Of a stretch of 64,000 nt of DNA, positions 1 to 13,315 are shown in pieces. The DNA is from Porites lobata (lineage: Eukaryota > Cnidaria > Anthozoa > Scleractinia > Poritidae). The stretch is from assembly GCA_942486035.1 (NCBI GenBank), contig CALNXK010000030.1, positions 1,415,001 through 1,479,000 on the forward strand, given 5' to 3'. The stretch's first letter is position 1; each line of letters opens with the position of its first letter. A program made the position numbers and the translations under genes. Under the pieces are notes generated by a model. The model had not been told where the DNA came from. It did not search any database and saw nothing but the letters and a program-made list of their open reading frames with translations.

Positions 1-975
1 ACCGACAACACAAAAAACGCTAAATTTAACTAAAAGTAGTGATTGAAGAAGAAATAGGACTGTAGTAGGCAACTGATAAGCCGGTTTGTTTGTTTGTTTT
101 TGTATGTTATCTATTTGGTAATTCATCACGTTGTGGACAAGGCAGCTACTAGTGCCAGTCCCTCCTGAGTGCTGAATTTTCAAGATGGCGTCGCTTTGTT
201 ATTTTCTAGTTTCACCCTGTTGTTCCGTACTTTTTGCCCTTTGAACATGTAACCTAGGCAGTATTTCGAGCTTTTTGATATTTCCTCCAGCTGTTGAACA
301 TATTTTACAGCGAAATATGGAAGAAAATTCACGAAGAGGACTTAAAACAAACACGAAGGGATCGGCCTGTTTGCAAGAAAAAGCTTGGAAACTATAACAA
401 ATGTGAGTTTTCTAATTTCTTCCTGTTTCAATGGCCCAAAATGATTATTAATGTTTTGGTTACACGGATGATAGTAGACTGCAATTTGGCTGTCAGAGTT
501 GTTCTGTCGTTTTAGTTGTGCGCTGTAGATCAATTCAAAAATGCCCGATTTTTTGCTCGTTTGCAGACACTGAGTTTAGGTCAGATAAAATAAGAAAATT
601 TTAGTCTTGTCCGTGGCTGCTTAACAAATCTTATGGTTTTAGAAAGTAGTTCTATGATGTGTTGTATCGCATACAAAAAATAAACTTCGCTCGTTAAATT
701 TTGAGGGTTCTGTGAGTTTCAGAAAATGGTGAAAATTTGCTTATAAAAATGGCGTCCGAGGGGGTCGAATAGAGTGATGCTCGTATCTCTAATACAAGAG
801 CAGTGAAGAACCTATGTTTATTATATTTGTCCATTACTCCACCAGACCTATCTATGATGTTAGTATGAACTTATTCTGTTGACCCCCTTCCGTTGACATT
901 TTTAACATTTTGCCCGGTTTTCTCTGACAACCACTCTTAAAAGTCCTTATTAATTTTTTAGAAGTTTGCATTTAC
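1..975. other. Intron or downstream part of MACPF paralogue 1; no exon seen
   Basis: No convincing exon, RNA gene or repeat array was found here. Paralogue 1 ends in the window with a phase-0 exon followed by a GTAAAT donor, so its remaining exons should lie beyond the left edge. The short open frames here have no recognisable motif. Confidence 0.5.
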
Positions 976-3900
976 TTCTTCCATATAAATTTCAATTGCT
1001 CTGCTCAAGCTGGTCCGTCTAGCCATTATTGCGTCTTCTAGGCCTTTTCGGTTATCATATTGGCAGTATACTTTCGTCTTTTTTCCTTTAGGCGAATAGC
1101 TGTAGTAAAATCTGCGACCATCCTCTTCTGTCTCCATATCTGCTACCTTTCCTTCGCAGCCCCAGGTCACCTAAGAGATGAAAACAGTTAAGATCCACAA
1201 CGGAAATGTGAGTTTTAAACTGTGCTCTAAAATGTTTTTAATGCCCTAAATATGAATTCATTACAATGTAGTGGCACAGAAAAAAAATGCAAAAGTTTAT
1301 AGGAAAATCGCGACATTAACTCCAATAGAAAACACTCTTTTAGGGTAGTCACCCATTGTAAACGAGATCACGATCAAACCGCATCGATGTTCTTAATTAA
1401 CGCGCTCCTAAAATACATCTTTATTTACATTAAATTGATCTGGTTCCTATATCCTCTATGTTAAGCACAGAAAAGGGAAAGGAAATGTGACGGTGAATTA
1501 TTAGCCTTATGAACGATTGAACTGGAGTTAGTTTAGGCAGTGGAAAAAGTGGCGAAGAGGAAAAAAGTTGGCGCCTGTATCAGTAATCAGCCTCAGCCGA
1601 GGCAAAAAGCGAAGCTTTCGTGGTAACTTTTGAGAAATTTAGTTTTTGATTCTGAAGCACAGTTTTCTGAGCCGGCGATCACTTGAATAAGATAACTACT
1701 TAGCAAAGAACTTTATTAACACGTCACCTCAATAAGTTGTTTACCTGATCCTGCAATACAGTCATGTGTCACACTGATCACTGGATTTCAATTAATTATA
1801 ACATTTGTCTCATATCAAGTTAAACACAGATAGAGGGCGGATGGAGGTGCGGACGGACGGATGTACGTACGATTTTGAAACTTTCCTTGGCTGCATAGAT
1901 TTTCTTACCCACGGTGCTCAACTGTGCATGCTTCGCGCGCTCGAGCCCCTCAATCATCTCTTCAGAGGGGGCACTGACCTTTTAGAAAAATTTTTATAGT
2001 AATTTATTATGCACTTTATGATCTAGTTTGACCCCTGAAAACTACGACGGTCGATGAAATAAAACGACGTCTTTATCATTCTAAAGTCCTTTAAGCAGTT
2101 TTCCCAACTTTAATCTATTTTAATAAAAGCTAGAGCATTTACCTGATTTAGCCCAAGACACAAAAGCAGACGCGGCCTATAAAAATAATGGATCATTTTA
2201 AAGCAGTTATTATTCAGTGTTACTTACCTTCTCGTCAGGAAACAAGTCATGAGATCGGAAATTCACCAGATCAACAATTGATCCCATCAAGAATTTAAAC
2301 GCTTTGGGGTACCGAGGAATCGACTGCAGCCACTCCTTGAACTCTGTCTTGAATGTTGGTGAGTAAGCATCAGAGAGAATGGAGGCAATCTCTTGGCTTC
2401 CGCCCTGGGCCATTATTGATGTGGATGAAGTTTTCACCTGCTCACGCTGTTGGTACCCCTCTTCTTTACTATATTTAGCTCCAACACTCGAGAAAAGACT
2501 CTTATACTCCACCTCCATTTTCTCAGCAAACTGTGTCTTAGTTTCCTTCTGATCGGCCTGCTTTGTCTTTCTTATCTGAAGTTGTCCTCCGAACTTTGCC
2601 GATTTAATGTAATGCGTTCCCCAACGCTGAATGAAGTTTTCTGTCCTTGAAAATTAAATGCATAATCAGATTCGTGATTAAACTTAGATGTTGCTCTCAT
2701 CTGTGCTTTGGATAATTAGAGTAATGAAATTACTCACTATAACTTATTGTGACTGGTTATAGATTTTTCTTTTGTTTCAGACAAATTCCTACCACTGGTC
2801 TTCTCGTGCATGTTACAAGAATAAACCTTTGTACAACTCAGACTTAAGTATAAATCTTGTATGGAAAGAACTGAAAGATTTATGCATGAGACAAGTAAGG
2901 TATTGGATTCATTCAGAATATTATTCGGGAACCTTACTGGTTTTGGTCAAGGTAGGGTTGCGTACTCTAAACTTATACGAACATTCTAGTGGGGAAAAAT
3001 ACTCATTAGGTCATCCAAGAAGCACAAGACTCGGTGTTCTTACTATGAAAATTCCAGAAGGACGTTTTTTCAAGATTAAAACGACGTTGCTCATGCATGC
3101 AAGACTACACAACACCCACATAACAGAGACGCATTGTGGTGATGACGTTACACTGACCAAAACGTAACAACTGAAGACATACAAATAACAGTTGGCGCTT
3201 CACTATAAACAACAACAGTTACTAATTACCAGCAATATAAATTACTCAGTCTTAGAATCTCCAAAACACAATGAAGGTCAAAGTGTCGGGAGCTTTCCAG
3301 TGATATTACTAAAACTAGCGACCCTTCCCCTCCCACCCCCAACAATGTTGAATTTTGAGCAAAGTGGGGGGAAATGAGTGCTAATGTTAGGCCACAACAT
3401 TGCTGGGGGGAGAAGTGGGGGGACGACGAGATGAACCCAAAGCCGAACAAAAAATTGTCGTTAGGAGCATTGTTGGGACCTTTTCCAGTGATATTACTAA
3501 AACTAGCTACCCTCCGGTCCCCTCCGACGCCAAACAAAGTTGAATTTTGCGCAAAATGGGTGGAAATGAGTGCCTTTTATACAAAAACATGGCTGCGGGG
3601 AGTTGGGGACGACGAGATGAACCCAAAGCTGAACAAAAGATTGTCGTTGGGAGCAGTGTTGGGATCTTTTCAAGGGATATTACTCAAAAACGTACCCGTC
3701 CGGTCCCCTCCCACCACAAACAAAGATGAATTTTGCACAAAATGGGTGGAAATGAGTGCTTTTTTTACCACAACATTGCTGAGGGGAGTTGCGGGACGAC
3801 GGGATGAACCCAAAGCCGAACAAAAAATGATTATTAGGAGCAGGCTTCTACGTAACAATTACTTGGAAGGACTTTTTCACACAGCCCTAAGTTCTTCTGT

Positions 3901-6900
3901 CCTCCATTGCAGTTTCCCACATCTTAGGAGCATTGCAACCAGTATATGTATACGGACGAAGATTCCCATGCGAAGATCACGACACATGGGTAAGCTCGAG
4001 AAGGGGGTGAATACCAGTAAACGAGTTCGCCAACATGGATCTTAGTATGTCTTGATCTTAATAGCTTACAATGGAATGTACCCTAGTTCTTCTGGAAGGT
4101 CACTGAAATTATTAAAAATCACTGTGACATTTTTCTACTCACGATATTTCAGTGGTGCTCCAGCCTCAAAATAGGAATTTGGTAAATTCATAAATTCACG
4201 GAGGAATGACAAACTTAAATCCTGTGGTTTTACCTCGTCCATGAAAATTTCATACCTGAAAATAGAACAAACATTAATAAAGAAGGCGCTCCGATCACCA
4301 GAGGTGCTTCACTATCTCTCAGGTATTCATAAGTTTGGCGATGCATTTTTTTTTCAGTGTCTATTGCGTAGGAGCTTATTTTCCACACTATTTATTATAT
4401 GTACTGGCGATAAAAAAACTAGTTCAAACAATCTTCTGAAAAATGTCGTGATTTTCAATTTGACACAATCTGGATTTGTCTCTCTCATAGACAGTCTTCT
4501 CCGCCGGTATAAGCCGTTGGACCATAAACAGGTTATGATTGACACTACTGGTTACACGACAGAATAAATCTTTACCAGAAAGAAAAACTACAAGTCATTT
4601 AAAGTTGTTTAAAGTCGAGAGGGGCGTAAGGGGGGCACTAATGCTGCAAAACCGCACAGAATTACGTATAAACACCGCACAGAATACAGAGATTAAGATC
4701 CACGCTTACGCCAAACGGCAAGACGTGAATTTGTACCACGTGACCAAGTTTTTCCATTATTTTTTTTACGCCAGTTTTAACCATAGGAATCGTTCGGGGC
4801 TGTTTTTATCTGCTTATATTCTATTCTAAAGACTTCTCAACTTGAGTCTGACGTTTACTGTTTGCGGTAAACGTGAATATTAATCTCTCTCTAATAACAT
4901 AAGAAAACCGCAAACCGCATTGAAATTACCCGAAAATTTCTAAATACCACAAGCCGCTTAGTTTTGTAAAACCGCAATACCGCATCTAAAAAATAAATAA
5001 CATTTCTGCAAAACCGCACCAAAAATCGAGCAAAAGTGCTTCACCTCAAACCTAATACGCGCGCCTCAACGGTCCGAATCCCATCCCCTTCAAGTTGAAA
5101 AATTCCATTTGACTTACCTATCGACGTCGACATACAGAACAGACAGAAAAGTCTGACTCGCTCCAGACGAAGAGCTTCCATAAGCCTCCTTCACACCTGC
5201 ATAGAACCCAAAAATTGAACCAGAGACACCTGCTTCCTGCTGGATGTATCTTCGATATTCCGACCGACTCTCAAAAGTCAACATGTAGGCAGAGGTATCG
5301 TAAACACCATGTACGTTCATTGTGTCTGGTACATCCAAATCATCATATCTGCCAAAGGGGAGTTAAGACAATTATAATTTAAAATCCTCGAAGATTTGTT
5401 AATCTCAATTTAATTTTATTTGTCTAAAGTTTCATTATAATGATATGTAACGCACGCTGCTTGATGAAAACCAACATTTCCTCGTCGAGAAAATCTTACT
5501 AGAAAAGCATAGGGTAGTTAAAATAAGAATACGTAGCATCTCTCTTATAGCGTTTAAACTCTGTAAAGTGAGTTAACTAGCTACCGGTTAATTTGGGCAT
5601 CATGCAAGCTCTGCTCATTTAGTTACAGGGAAGGGTCAAAATTTAGAGACGTCCACTGTGACAGTACGTGTTACAAATAGACGCTTCGTGATAAGACTGA
5701 TAAAAAATTGGAGATCGAAAATAGGAATGCAGGCTTTGAAAAGCAAAACACCTCGATATACTCATTTTTCTGGATTCTGGACTGTATTTTCCTCGACCAT
5801 CAAACCCAACTCCCATAAAAGCGGCTCCATCAATCATGTTCTGAAAACGGTTTTACAAGACTAGTTACATTTTCCTCTGAACTATAGCAGTACTTTCAAA
5901 TTAGGTGTTAACTAATCTGCCAAATAATTTTTCTCTTAGGGCTTATGAAGACTTTGTTTTTCTAAATTTCGTTAACCTCCCATACGCGGATTTTCTCCCA
6001 GTGTACACTTCTTCGACGTCTTTAGGTTGGTAGCCTTCCACACAGAAGTTATTAGGGTTCGAGAAGCCCTAAGAACGTCTAAGTGGAAGGCAACAATTTT
6101 GTCCGCTTATGGCAGGTTAAAACTTGGCACTGGCAATTCAGACTGTAGTTAAAATCGTGTTTTCTCTTACAAGGCAGATAGGTGAAGCAAACTTGGCGTT
6201 ATAGCATGCATCACTTGGAGTATAATTGGTACCATAGCAACCGTTCATCATGACGTATCCCAAACCCATGTTAGGAGCGTAAGTAAACGGCTGTTCTCCA
6301 TGTTCCGGCTCTGGGTGATCTATGTCGGAGATTGACGCACCCATGTGGTATCCCGGGGGTACGAACATATCGGGGGTGCTCCATCCTTTATCAGGCATAA
6401 TATCCAGTTTGATCTGTGAATAAATAGTGGTATCGTCAGTGATAGAAGTTCACACGGTAATAATTCAGCCAAGACTAAAAGCGGAGCTCCAGTTCAATAA
6501 ATACTCAAGGTTTACTTCAAACAATAAACTTATCATGTAGCTAGTGTTTAATTAGCATGAAAGAGCAGGGATGATTTTCGGCTCTGTTTCACACGCCAAA
6601 AAACAGGGCCTTCCTCAGCTTGTCAAACCTGAAAAGCTGAACGTTTACCATACGGTCACATATAACAACCATGATCCTCGGAAAGATGGATGATTGATTT
6701 TAAACTATATTTTATCTCTGACTGGTCCTCAGTCGTCTTCGCACACGTAACACGCACGGCGCGAGCTTTCTATTTTCCCATAACCCCCCGCCGCCACTAA
6801 GGAGAGGTTGTGATAAACGACTAGTAACGAGTTAGATTTTATCCCTGGTGCTGTATATATTGTACTTATGTATGTCTTTAATAGACTGATAACGCCTGTA

Positions 6901-9900
6901 AAATTATTTACCGGATAAGGATCGTTACGTACAGGCACAGTGCGCGAAGGAAATAGCGTTAAAAACATTTCCTATATAATTGAAATACAATTATAGCAAA
7001 AATATAGACAATACAAAAATAATCAGAGCGAACAAAACAGGTATTTCGCATACCTGGAAAAGCGGACATATCAAACAAAGTTTTATTTTATTTGCCAAAA
7101 TCTTTCTTATCTTATTTTGTTTTGTAGCAGAAGTCAATAAAACTATTTTTCGTTAACACCGTCTGAGAGAGATTAAAAGGTCAAATGAACCAAAAAATTG
7201 AAATATTTTCTTTTATCGAATTACCTTCACCAAACGCTAAAAGAAACTATTTTAAGTGAGATTTGGGTAAAGATTTTTCTTCGCAAGCCTTTAATTTATA
7301 GAAAGATTAAAGATCAAAATCCGAGCATTAACGAAGACTTCTCGAAAACGTTTTTGTGTCGTTCTGTGAGAGTTCTGACTGAGACTGAATGAAATACACG
7401 AGGTGCGAACGTTTGCTCCTTTTAAGCCTCTCTATTTGTTTTTGTTGTTGTTGCTGTTGTTTCGTCACTTAAAAATTACTTTGGATTCAGAAGAACCAAG
7501 TTAGAGTAAAAATGGATCATTGCGTCAGTCTGAGGTGGAATATGATGTTTCGGAACATTTTCAAAGAGGTTTGTATTCTTCTGATAATTGTGCATTCGAT
7601 TTGTGAGTTGATTTTGTGTCCAGTGCTTTGCTTTCTTTCGCCGGGTTGAATTAAAACCCGCTTGTATTCTGTTATTAGTTGTTACGTTTACTTTTTTTAC
7701 ATGCGCAGACTTATTTACCTAGTTTGCAGAGAACCAGCTTTATCCCTGTCTTCAGTCAAAGAACTGTAATGCTAACGCATGCGAGTGAACAAACTTGTGC
7801 GCTTAAAACTTTCTCGGAACTATAGAAGACCAGCAAGCTTACTCGAGAAGAAAAGACTACTTCGATCATTTTTCTGTTGCTCAAGTAATAACAGTCAGAG
7901 TTTTTTTTTCCTTGTTTCATTTTTAATTACATAGTTTTGTTTTCTTTTTGTACGCAAATTTTCCTTTTCACTCGCTGTGAAGTAGCTGACCACGACAACT
8001 GCCGGCAGTAATTTCAAAACGGTTGTCTCTTTGCCCGTAAACAATTGCTGGATCTTGATTTGAATGAAGCGAGCAAAAAAACCCTTATGTGCAGTTTTCT
8101 GTATCTTTTAATGATTCAGTTTGCTCAGTTTAATTTGCTTGAATGAAGACCCCACGCATGGACCAGTTATTAAAAATAGCTCATGGTGAATCATGGCTTG
8201 GCTGCCGGCGAAGCTTGCAACTGATCTTTTGCTTTTAAGATCTTAAGACAGGTTAGTTTCATACAGAAAATTCACTTCCTCATTGTCAGCAGGTATGACA
8301 GCCTTAAGCATTATGTTTTTTGAAAATTTGTTGTTTTGAAACCTTATTGAAGCTTTTTCTAGCTCACTTAAGCTGAATTTTGTGCATGATGGAATTGTTC
8401 CCTGCTTGCGCACCTCTTCATGCGCACTTAAAGTGGCGTCTATGGTCCCTAAAGTGACCTAAGTCGGTAATTAAATCATAAACATAACTGAAAAATATCA
8501 ACGCCAAAACTTCTACATTGAGGATTTTAGTGATATGCGAAGCTACAAGTGTCCGATCGAGCGTCGGTTTTAAAACATTAGCTCGAGTGTGACGAAGTTC
8601 CATGACTTCAAACACATTGTGGGCAAGCGTGAATTTCTTTGGGTAATTAAATCACTATACAAATAAGATATTTTGTTTTTGTGTCCACGGTGGAGCTTCG
8701 GACCTTATACATCCAGGACCTTACTTACATGACCACAATTTTTGAATGCATCTTGAACAAAACCGGACCTACGCACGCACATTTACAGTACAACGCAAGG
8801 AAATTTTTAATATCATCTAAGTCCGTTTTACTTTGATGTATTCTTCGAGAAAATTAAATAATAAGAAGGTTATAACCACAGCTTGCAACTTTTGAAGACA
8901 AATTGCTTGTTCTTTCCAGTTATGGGCGCACAACCAACCATAATTTCTGCGCCATATCGACTCAAAAACACTGTTTTGAATTTCCCGCTTTTTTTTCACC
9001 TGACCAACATTGACACCACAAGCTGTTTTTGCCGACAATTTTTCCGACCGTTCTACGAAGTTAAGGGCCAAAAAATAGCAATTTTAAATTTCGAATATCT
9101 CGGAGATGCTTGCTTCAATTGAGCTGAAACTTTATAGTATGTATATTTGGTTCATATTATACACATTTCACTAGAATTGAACTAAAATAAAAAATGTGGA
9201 AATCAAGTTTGGTTCATTTTTCATGACCTTTAATCTATCCTCACAAGATCCCTACCACCCACCTCTTTCGCCAAGAACTTGGAAGCCTTTTCTTGAGCTT
9301 CGTCGATTATATTGAGCTGTTTGTCCACCAGTTTGCCCATAACTTCCAATCCTTTATCAACAACAGCTTCCTGAACTTTGGGGTTTTTCAACGCCGTCAT
9401 TGCTAGAGCAGGAAGCGCTTTCTTATCCCCCGTTTCTGTTTGGCCTTTAAGCATACAAGTTTATAATAATCAAACTTCCACGATAGTGTTTGTTCTTTGG
9501 GAAAATTGCTTAATCGTAACGCTAGCCTTATCAATCAACTTCTGACCTTTAGTTCAGTCAAACGCTTTGTTTTAACACCAGGCGTTAGAAGTTACGCTTT
9601 ACGTTAATTTTTGTTGGCCGAACCTGGCTTCACTTTAAGAAACCTTTCATAAGTGTAGTTTACAAGGGAAACTATTGTTTTCGGACCCTAAAACAATAGC
9701 TACACTTGTAAATTACACTTGTAAAAGTTTTATGAAATTGACTCCTGGACTTGAAAAGCGACACAAGGAAAAGTACCAAGGGGAAGTACGCTTCACCAAG
9801 AAGTTTAGAATTAAATCAGGCCAAAAAAAAAAAAAAATAGAATGAATCTATTAAATGAATTTGTAAGGCATGGAGTGTTCCCGCATGATCGGTCACATTG

Positions 9901-11784
9901 GCCATATTGATGTACCAAAACATAAAAAGAAAGTAGCCATATTGATGATTCAGAACCAATTCAATCCGTGGGAGATGAAGAAAAACCTTATTCACTTGGT
10001 AAAATAATAATGCCAATACGCGCCACTACGGAAAATGGGCGATTTTCCGTAGTGGTTTAGCAATTTCTTCCGTACCGTCGTCCAACTCATCCCCTACTGC
10101 CTTGGCATCTTGTTCTTGGAATCCACTCGAATCTTCAGGTTGATCCTCTCTTTGCAGAACTGTAGATTCACCTTTTCAGGAAAAAATTGAGATTATCTCA
10201 ATGCCTGTTAATTTTTGTTCTTGTGAAAGGAGGGAAATGATACTAATATAACGATACCACTGAGGTTCCATGACATCACTTGTGTCACCTCCAAATAGAG
10301 CGTCGTTTTATGAGATGCGATTTTCAAATTATTACATTATTTTCATTAAAGCCTTGTTTTACCTTTTGCTAATGCAAGATAAGCTATTCATTCTACTACA
10401 GTTAATCTGAGATCTGTTGGCCACTCGAAAAAAGAATTAGCCGTCTATATCCTGCACTGGTTAGCAGCGACTTGCGCTAATGGGTCACTGAAAACAGCTT
10501 TATAGTAACTTTATTTTTTGCCATCTGAACGATGTTTCTTCCTCTTCTGGCTTATTCAGAAGAAGAGGCCCGTAAAAGACTTATGTCATCAGACATTACT
10601 GATGTTCTCTCTGCTATTTTGTTTTTGTTTCACTCGCTGATTTTTATATTTGTTCCACTGTTTTCTTTTTATAATCTGCTGTTTGTACATGCATGCATGG
10701 TAAGTTTGACTTCTTCTGTTTTTTGTTTACAGTTTCAAATCAGGAAATATATTGCGTATCAATTTATATATATTACTTTTTTATTGCCGGGTCAGTCTGC
10801 TTTTCAGTAAATATTTGCCCCATTTGGTAATTCGATTTTATTTTTTTGGCCTAAATTTCCAACTTCAAGACGATTTACAAAGAAGTATTTAAAATTTTAT
10901 TTGAAAACAATTCTACTCTGTGGCCACCGGGAAGCTCAGCAGGTCCTGTCCTGCATCAACCAAGGCAAAACTTTCAAAATGACCAATTGAAAATAATTTT
11001 TTTCTAATGCTTTGAAAATGTGAAAACATGTTAACACTGTTCCCTTTTAATCATAATTTTTTCCCCAAGGTTATTTATAATGAACCTTTTTTCTACAGAA
11101 CGTACCAGAACTTATAGTTTTGCTGAAGGAAAACCAAACAGACGTTTTTTAAACCAACTCTTCCTTAGATATCCATGTGTCTCTAGTTTGCCTTTTAAAT
11201 GATAAATGTCATTAGCTTTATTTATTTGTTTATTGGACGAAGGAATTATGAATGAAACGAAAAGCACACCTTCTTTAATTGACGCCGGTGAAGAAGATTG
11301 AATCTTTCAAATTAAAACCAAAACATTTAGTTTCTTGGATGGTACTATATAACATATAATTATTCACTTCTCTGCAGGACCTGTTATCAGTGACTTGGAG
11401 CCAAACCTTTTAACCAACTTATATCAGTTAAATATCACATTACTCTTCGGTTCAGAAACTCGTTTATTTCTTAACCAAACGCCGCCGTTTTTTTCTTAAG
11501 TCCTTCTTTCATTTTTTTATTCTTCACTACTTTTGAGGCTTATTCAAGGTGGGCGGACAGTCCTTTGATTGACTTTAGATACTCAAGTACTTGAAAAAGA
11601 AATAATAACGCGGTCATGGCTTCATCTGTCTTCATTTTGTGTCATTTTATGTCAATATTTTTTAAATAAAGGCTTGTTTTAGAAGGAAAAATGCTTTAAC
11701 TCACCGTAAAACTGCAATATGTAAACGGACACAAACAAGAGAAATGTAAAAGTCTTCATTTCTTTTGTTTTACAACCACACAAC
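976..11784 (-). CDS. MACPF-domain secreted protein, paralogue 1 (3' truncated by window; exon 5 damaged)
   Basis: Coding exons on the minus strand: 11759-11705 (ATG at 11759), 10171-10076, 9444-9263, 6413-6171, 5840-5762, 5348-5118, 4255-4143, 2640-2228 and 1170-976. Exon 1 encodes a hydrophobic signal peptide. Exon 2 is acidic. Exon 3 is an amphipathic helical segment. Exons 4 onward carry the MACPF fold; exon 8 has the family W-G-T-H-Y signature. MACPF proteins oligomerise and insert into membranes; cnidarian members act in defence, development or venom. Eight of nine exons have the same boundaries and phase as paralogue 2, and all but exons 2 and 5 have identical length. Exon 2 is shorter (96 versus 132 nt). 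Exon 5 lacks its normal end and donor, so the normal frame cannot be joined to exon 6 without a cryptic donor. The gene is either a pseudogene or an altered paralogue. Downstream exons, if any, are outside the window. Confidence 0.78.
3280..3850. repeat. Tandem repeat, about 187 bp unit, about three copies
   Basis: The motif GATATTACT recurs at about 3302, 3490 and 3676, with the same flanks each time (a GGGA-rich stretch, then a CC(A/C)CCCCA-like stretch and GAACCCAAAGC). The array lies in intron 7 of MACPF paralogue 1. Plus-strand open frames across it arise from the repeat and have no domain. Confidence 0.85.
5762..5840 (-). other. Damaged exon 5 of MACPF paralogue 1 (splice donor deleted)
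   Basis: The acceptor and the first 26 codons match paralogue 2 (38328-38216), including the conserved G-V-G-F-D motif. Against 38200-38244, paralogue 1 keeps only about two bases. This removes the last codons of the exon and the strong GTAAGT donor present at 38215. The nearest remaining GT leaves phase 1, while exon 6 needs phase 2, so the simplest splice gives a frameshift. Weak in-phase GT sites further on (for example near 5668) could give a longer altered exon. Confidence 0.75.
9230..9262 (-). other. In-frame extension and stop after exon 3 (possible intron-retention end)
   Basis: If the GTGGGT donor after exon 3 is not used, the frame continues 10 codons to TAA. Paralogue 2 has a similar 11-codon extension and TAA at 41036-41001, and similarity between the paralogues ends about at the stop. 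A short secreted product of about 121 aa (134 aa in paralogue 2) is therefore possible. The exon phases also support normal splicing to exon 4. Confidence 0.4.
9651..9725. repeat. Imperfect inverted repeat in intron 2 of paralogue 1
   Basis: AAGTGTAGTTTAC and AACTATTGTTTT on the left face AAAACAATAG and GTAAATTACACTT on the right, around a short loop. It is probably a small foldback element. Confidence 0.6.
10023..10056. repeat. Hairpin just past the exon 2 donor of paralogue 1
   Basis: CCACTACGGAAAAT pairs with ATTTTCCGTAGTGG around a short loop. It lies about 20 bp downstream (in gene direction) of the exon 2 donor, at the place where paralogue 2 instead continues as exon. It may be part of an insertion that shortened this exon. 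Confidence 0.65.
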
Positions 11785-12242
11785 CTGGAAAAAAAAAGTA
11801 AGAAAGGGTAAAGACAGTAGAATTTCCATTATATAAGCCCCCCGTATCTCATTTAGGACGTTATCAAGTTTTTAAATCCAGGCCATTGTAGTAAAACATA
11901 GGAACGTTTTATCCTTTTTTATATTGCAGTTGTCTAGTCTGATCTCAAAACTTTGTTCCCTTTCACGGGGTCTACTGCTTCAAACTCTTGTTGCAGTCCC
12001 GAAAAATAAAAAGCAAAATAATTAGTAGCGCCACTCAATTATTACTAAACAGCGCTGTTTTTGAAAAAAATGAAAAAAGTGGGGAAAATCAAAGTCAACT
12101 CGAAAATGTCCAATAATCAAACGTGCTTCTGATTTTAAGAAGAAAAGCGACCCAAACATTGTTCATGGTTCAACTACGTATTTCTACTTTTAGAGAGAAT
12201 TTAAAGAAAAATTAAGATAGTAGCTATTAAGTAAACCCTTAC

Positions 12243-12300
12243 CTTCGTGATTCAAATAAGTCTCCAAGCCTTTACCAGAATGGATTTGGAAAGAATAGAG
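12243..12300 (-). promoter_or_regulatory. Possible non-coding first exon of paralogue 1 (3' end only)
   Basis: A GAAG|GTAAGG donor at 12243 pairs well with the pyrimidine-rich TTTCCAG acceptor at 11787-11785, upstream of the ATG at 11759. The 5' limit and promoter cannot be placed from sequence alone. Confidence 0.3.
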
Positions 12301-13311
12301 GAAGCTTCATGTTGTCGAAAAATATGATTAGTTATTAATAACAATGAGAGATTACAATGCATTGATCATGGGCTACCGATCAATTACCAGCAGATTGTAA
12401 TCTTGACAGTTTGTCCTCATTTGTCCTTTTTTAGAGATTAATTCAACGGACCAACCGAAAAATGTCAATTGAACGAATCTGTTCTTCTACATGTAACTGT
12501 TCTTGGAGAAATCTATTTATGGACGTTTTCAGAGTTTGCTGTTTTCCCAACTTATTGAGACAATTCAAATTTCTATCCCTTGTTAGGAACGGCTTCAGGA
12601 AAGAAATACCAGATCGAATGGACGAAATGAAAGCAGCTCTCAGCTTGTCTCAACATTTGCCATGACGCCAAAAGATTGTGATTTTTTCCTCGTTGAAACT
12701 TGTGAAGTTTCTTATGTATGTGGTAGGGGCTGATTATATGTGGCTAAAATGGTTTTACATTTAGCATGACCCAAGGACCGTTTTCCGTCGCTCTCTCCTG
12801 AAAAAGAATCTGGTCTTCCAACAGAATTAGATTCAATCGAAAACCCACACAGGAGTTATACCTGTCAGTCTCCACTCCTGTTCCTTAACCTTCAGAGTTG
12901 CTTACAACTACCGCATCAAAACGTCTCAAGACAGCTGCCATTCGCTATAACTTCCGAAAACCGCGATGCGATGATCGGACTCAGATTTTCATAAGGTTTA
13001 GGTATTACTAATCATATATCGTAAATTAGGCTGTGCATAGCCGGTCAGCCTTCAGTAGGGTGTCTTTGATAACAGGAAACTCTACCAGTAGAACAATCAC
13101 TCAGTGGTGACTGTCTGCCTCAGCCTTTCTTTGAGAAAAATTTTAAACTAAATTTAAACAGTCCGTTTCTTCATTCAATCACAGTCCTGTAATAAACTAA
13201 AAACGTACTTTGCATTTTTCTTTTTTCGTAATATTTAACTGGCCCACGCCATCAGTCTTCGGCTTCGAAGGGCAGGGTTTACTGGTAAATAAGTAATAAC
13301 AATAAAATAAT
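12301..13311. other. Intergenic sequence; nothing recognised
   Basis: AT-rich sequence upstream of MACPF paralogue 1. No exon-like segment, RNA or clear repeat was found. It may contain the paralogue 1 promoter. Confidence 0.4.
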
Positions 13312-13315
13312 TTTA

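Noticed and set aside
3374..4045. 223-aa plus-strand open frame
   Set aside because: It runs through the 187-bp tandem repeat in an intron of paralogue 1; the repeat explains the long frame and there is no domain.
12462..12665. 67-aa plus-strand open frame
   Set aside because: Cys-containing but without homology that I recognise, signal peptide or splice support.
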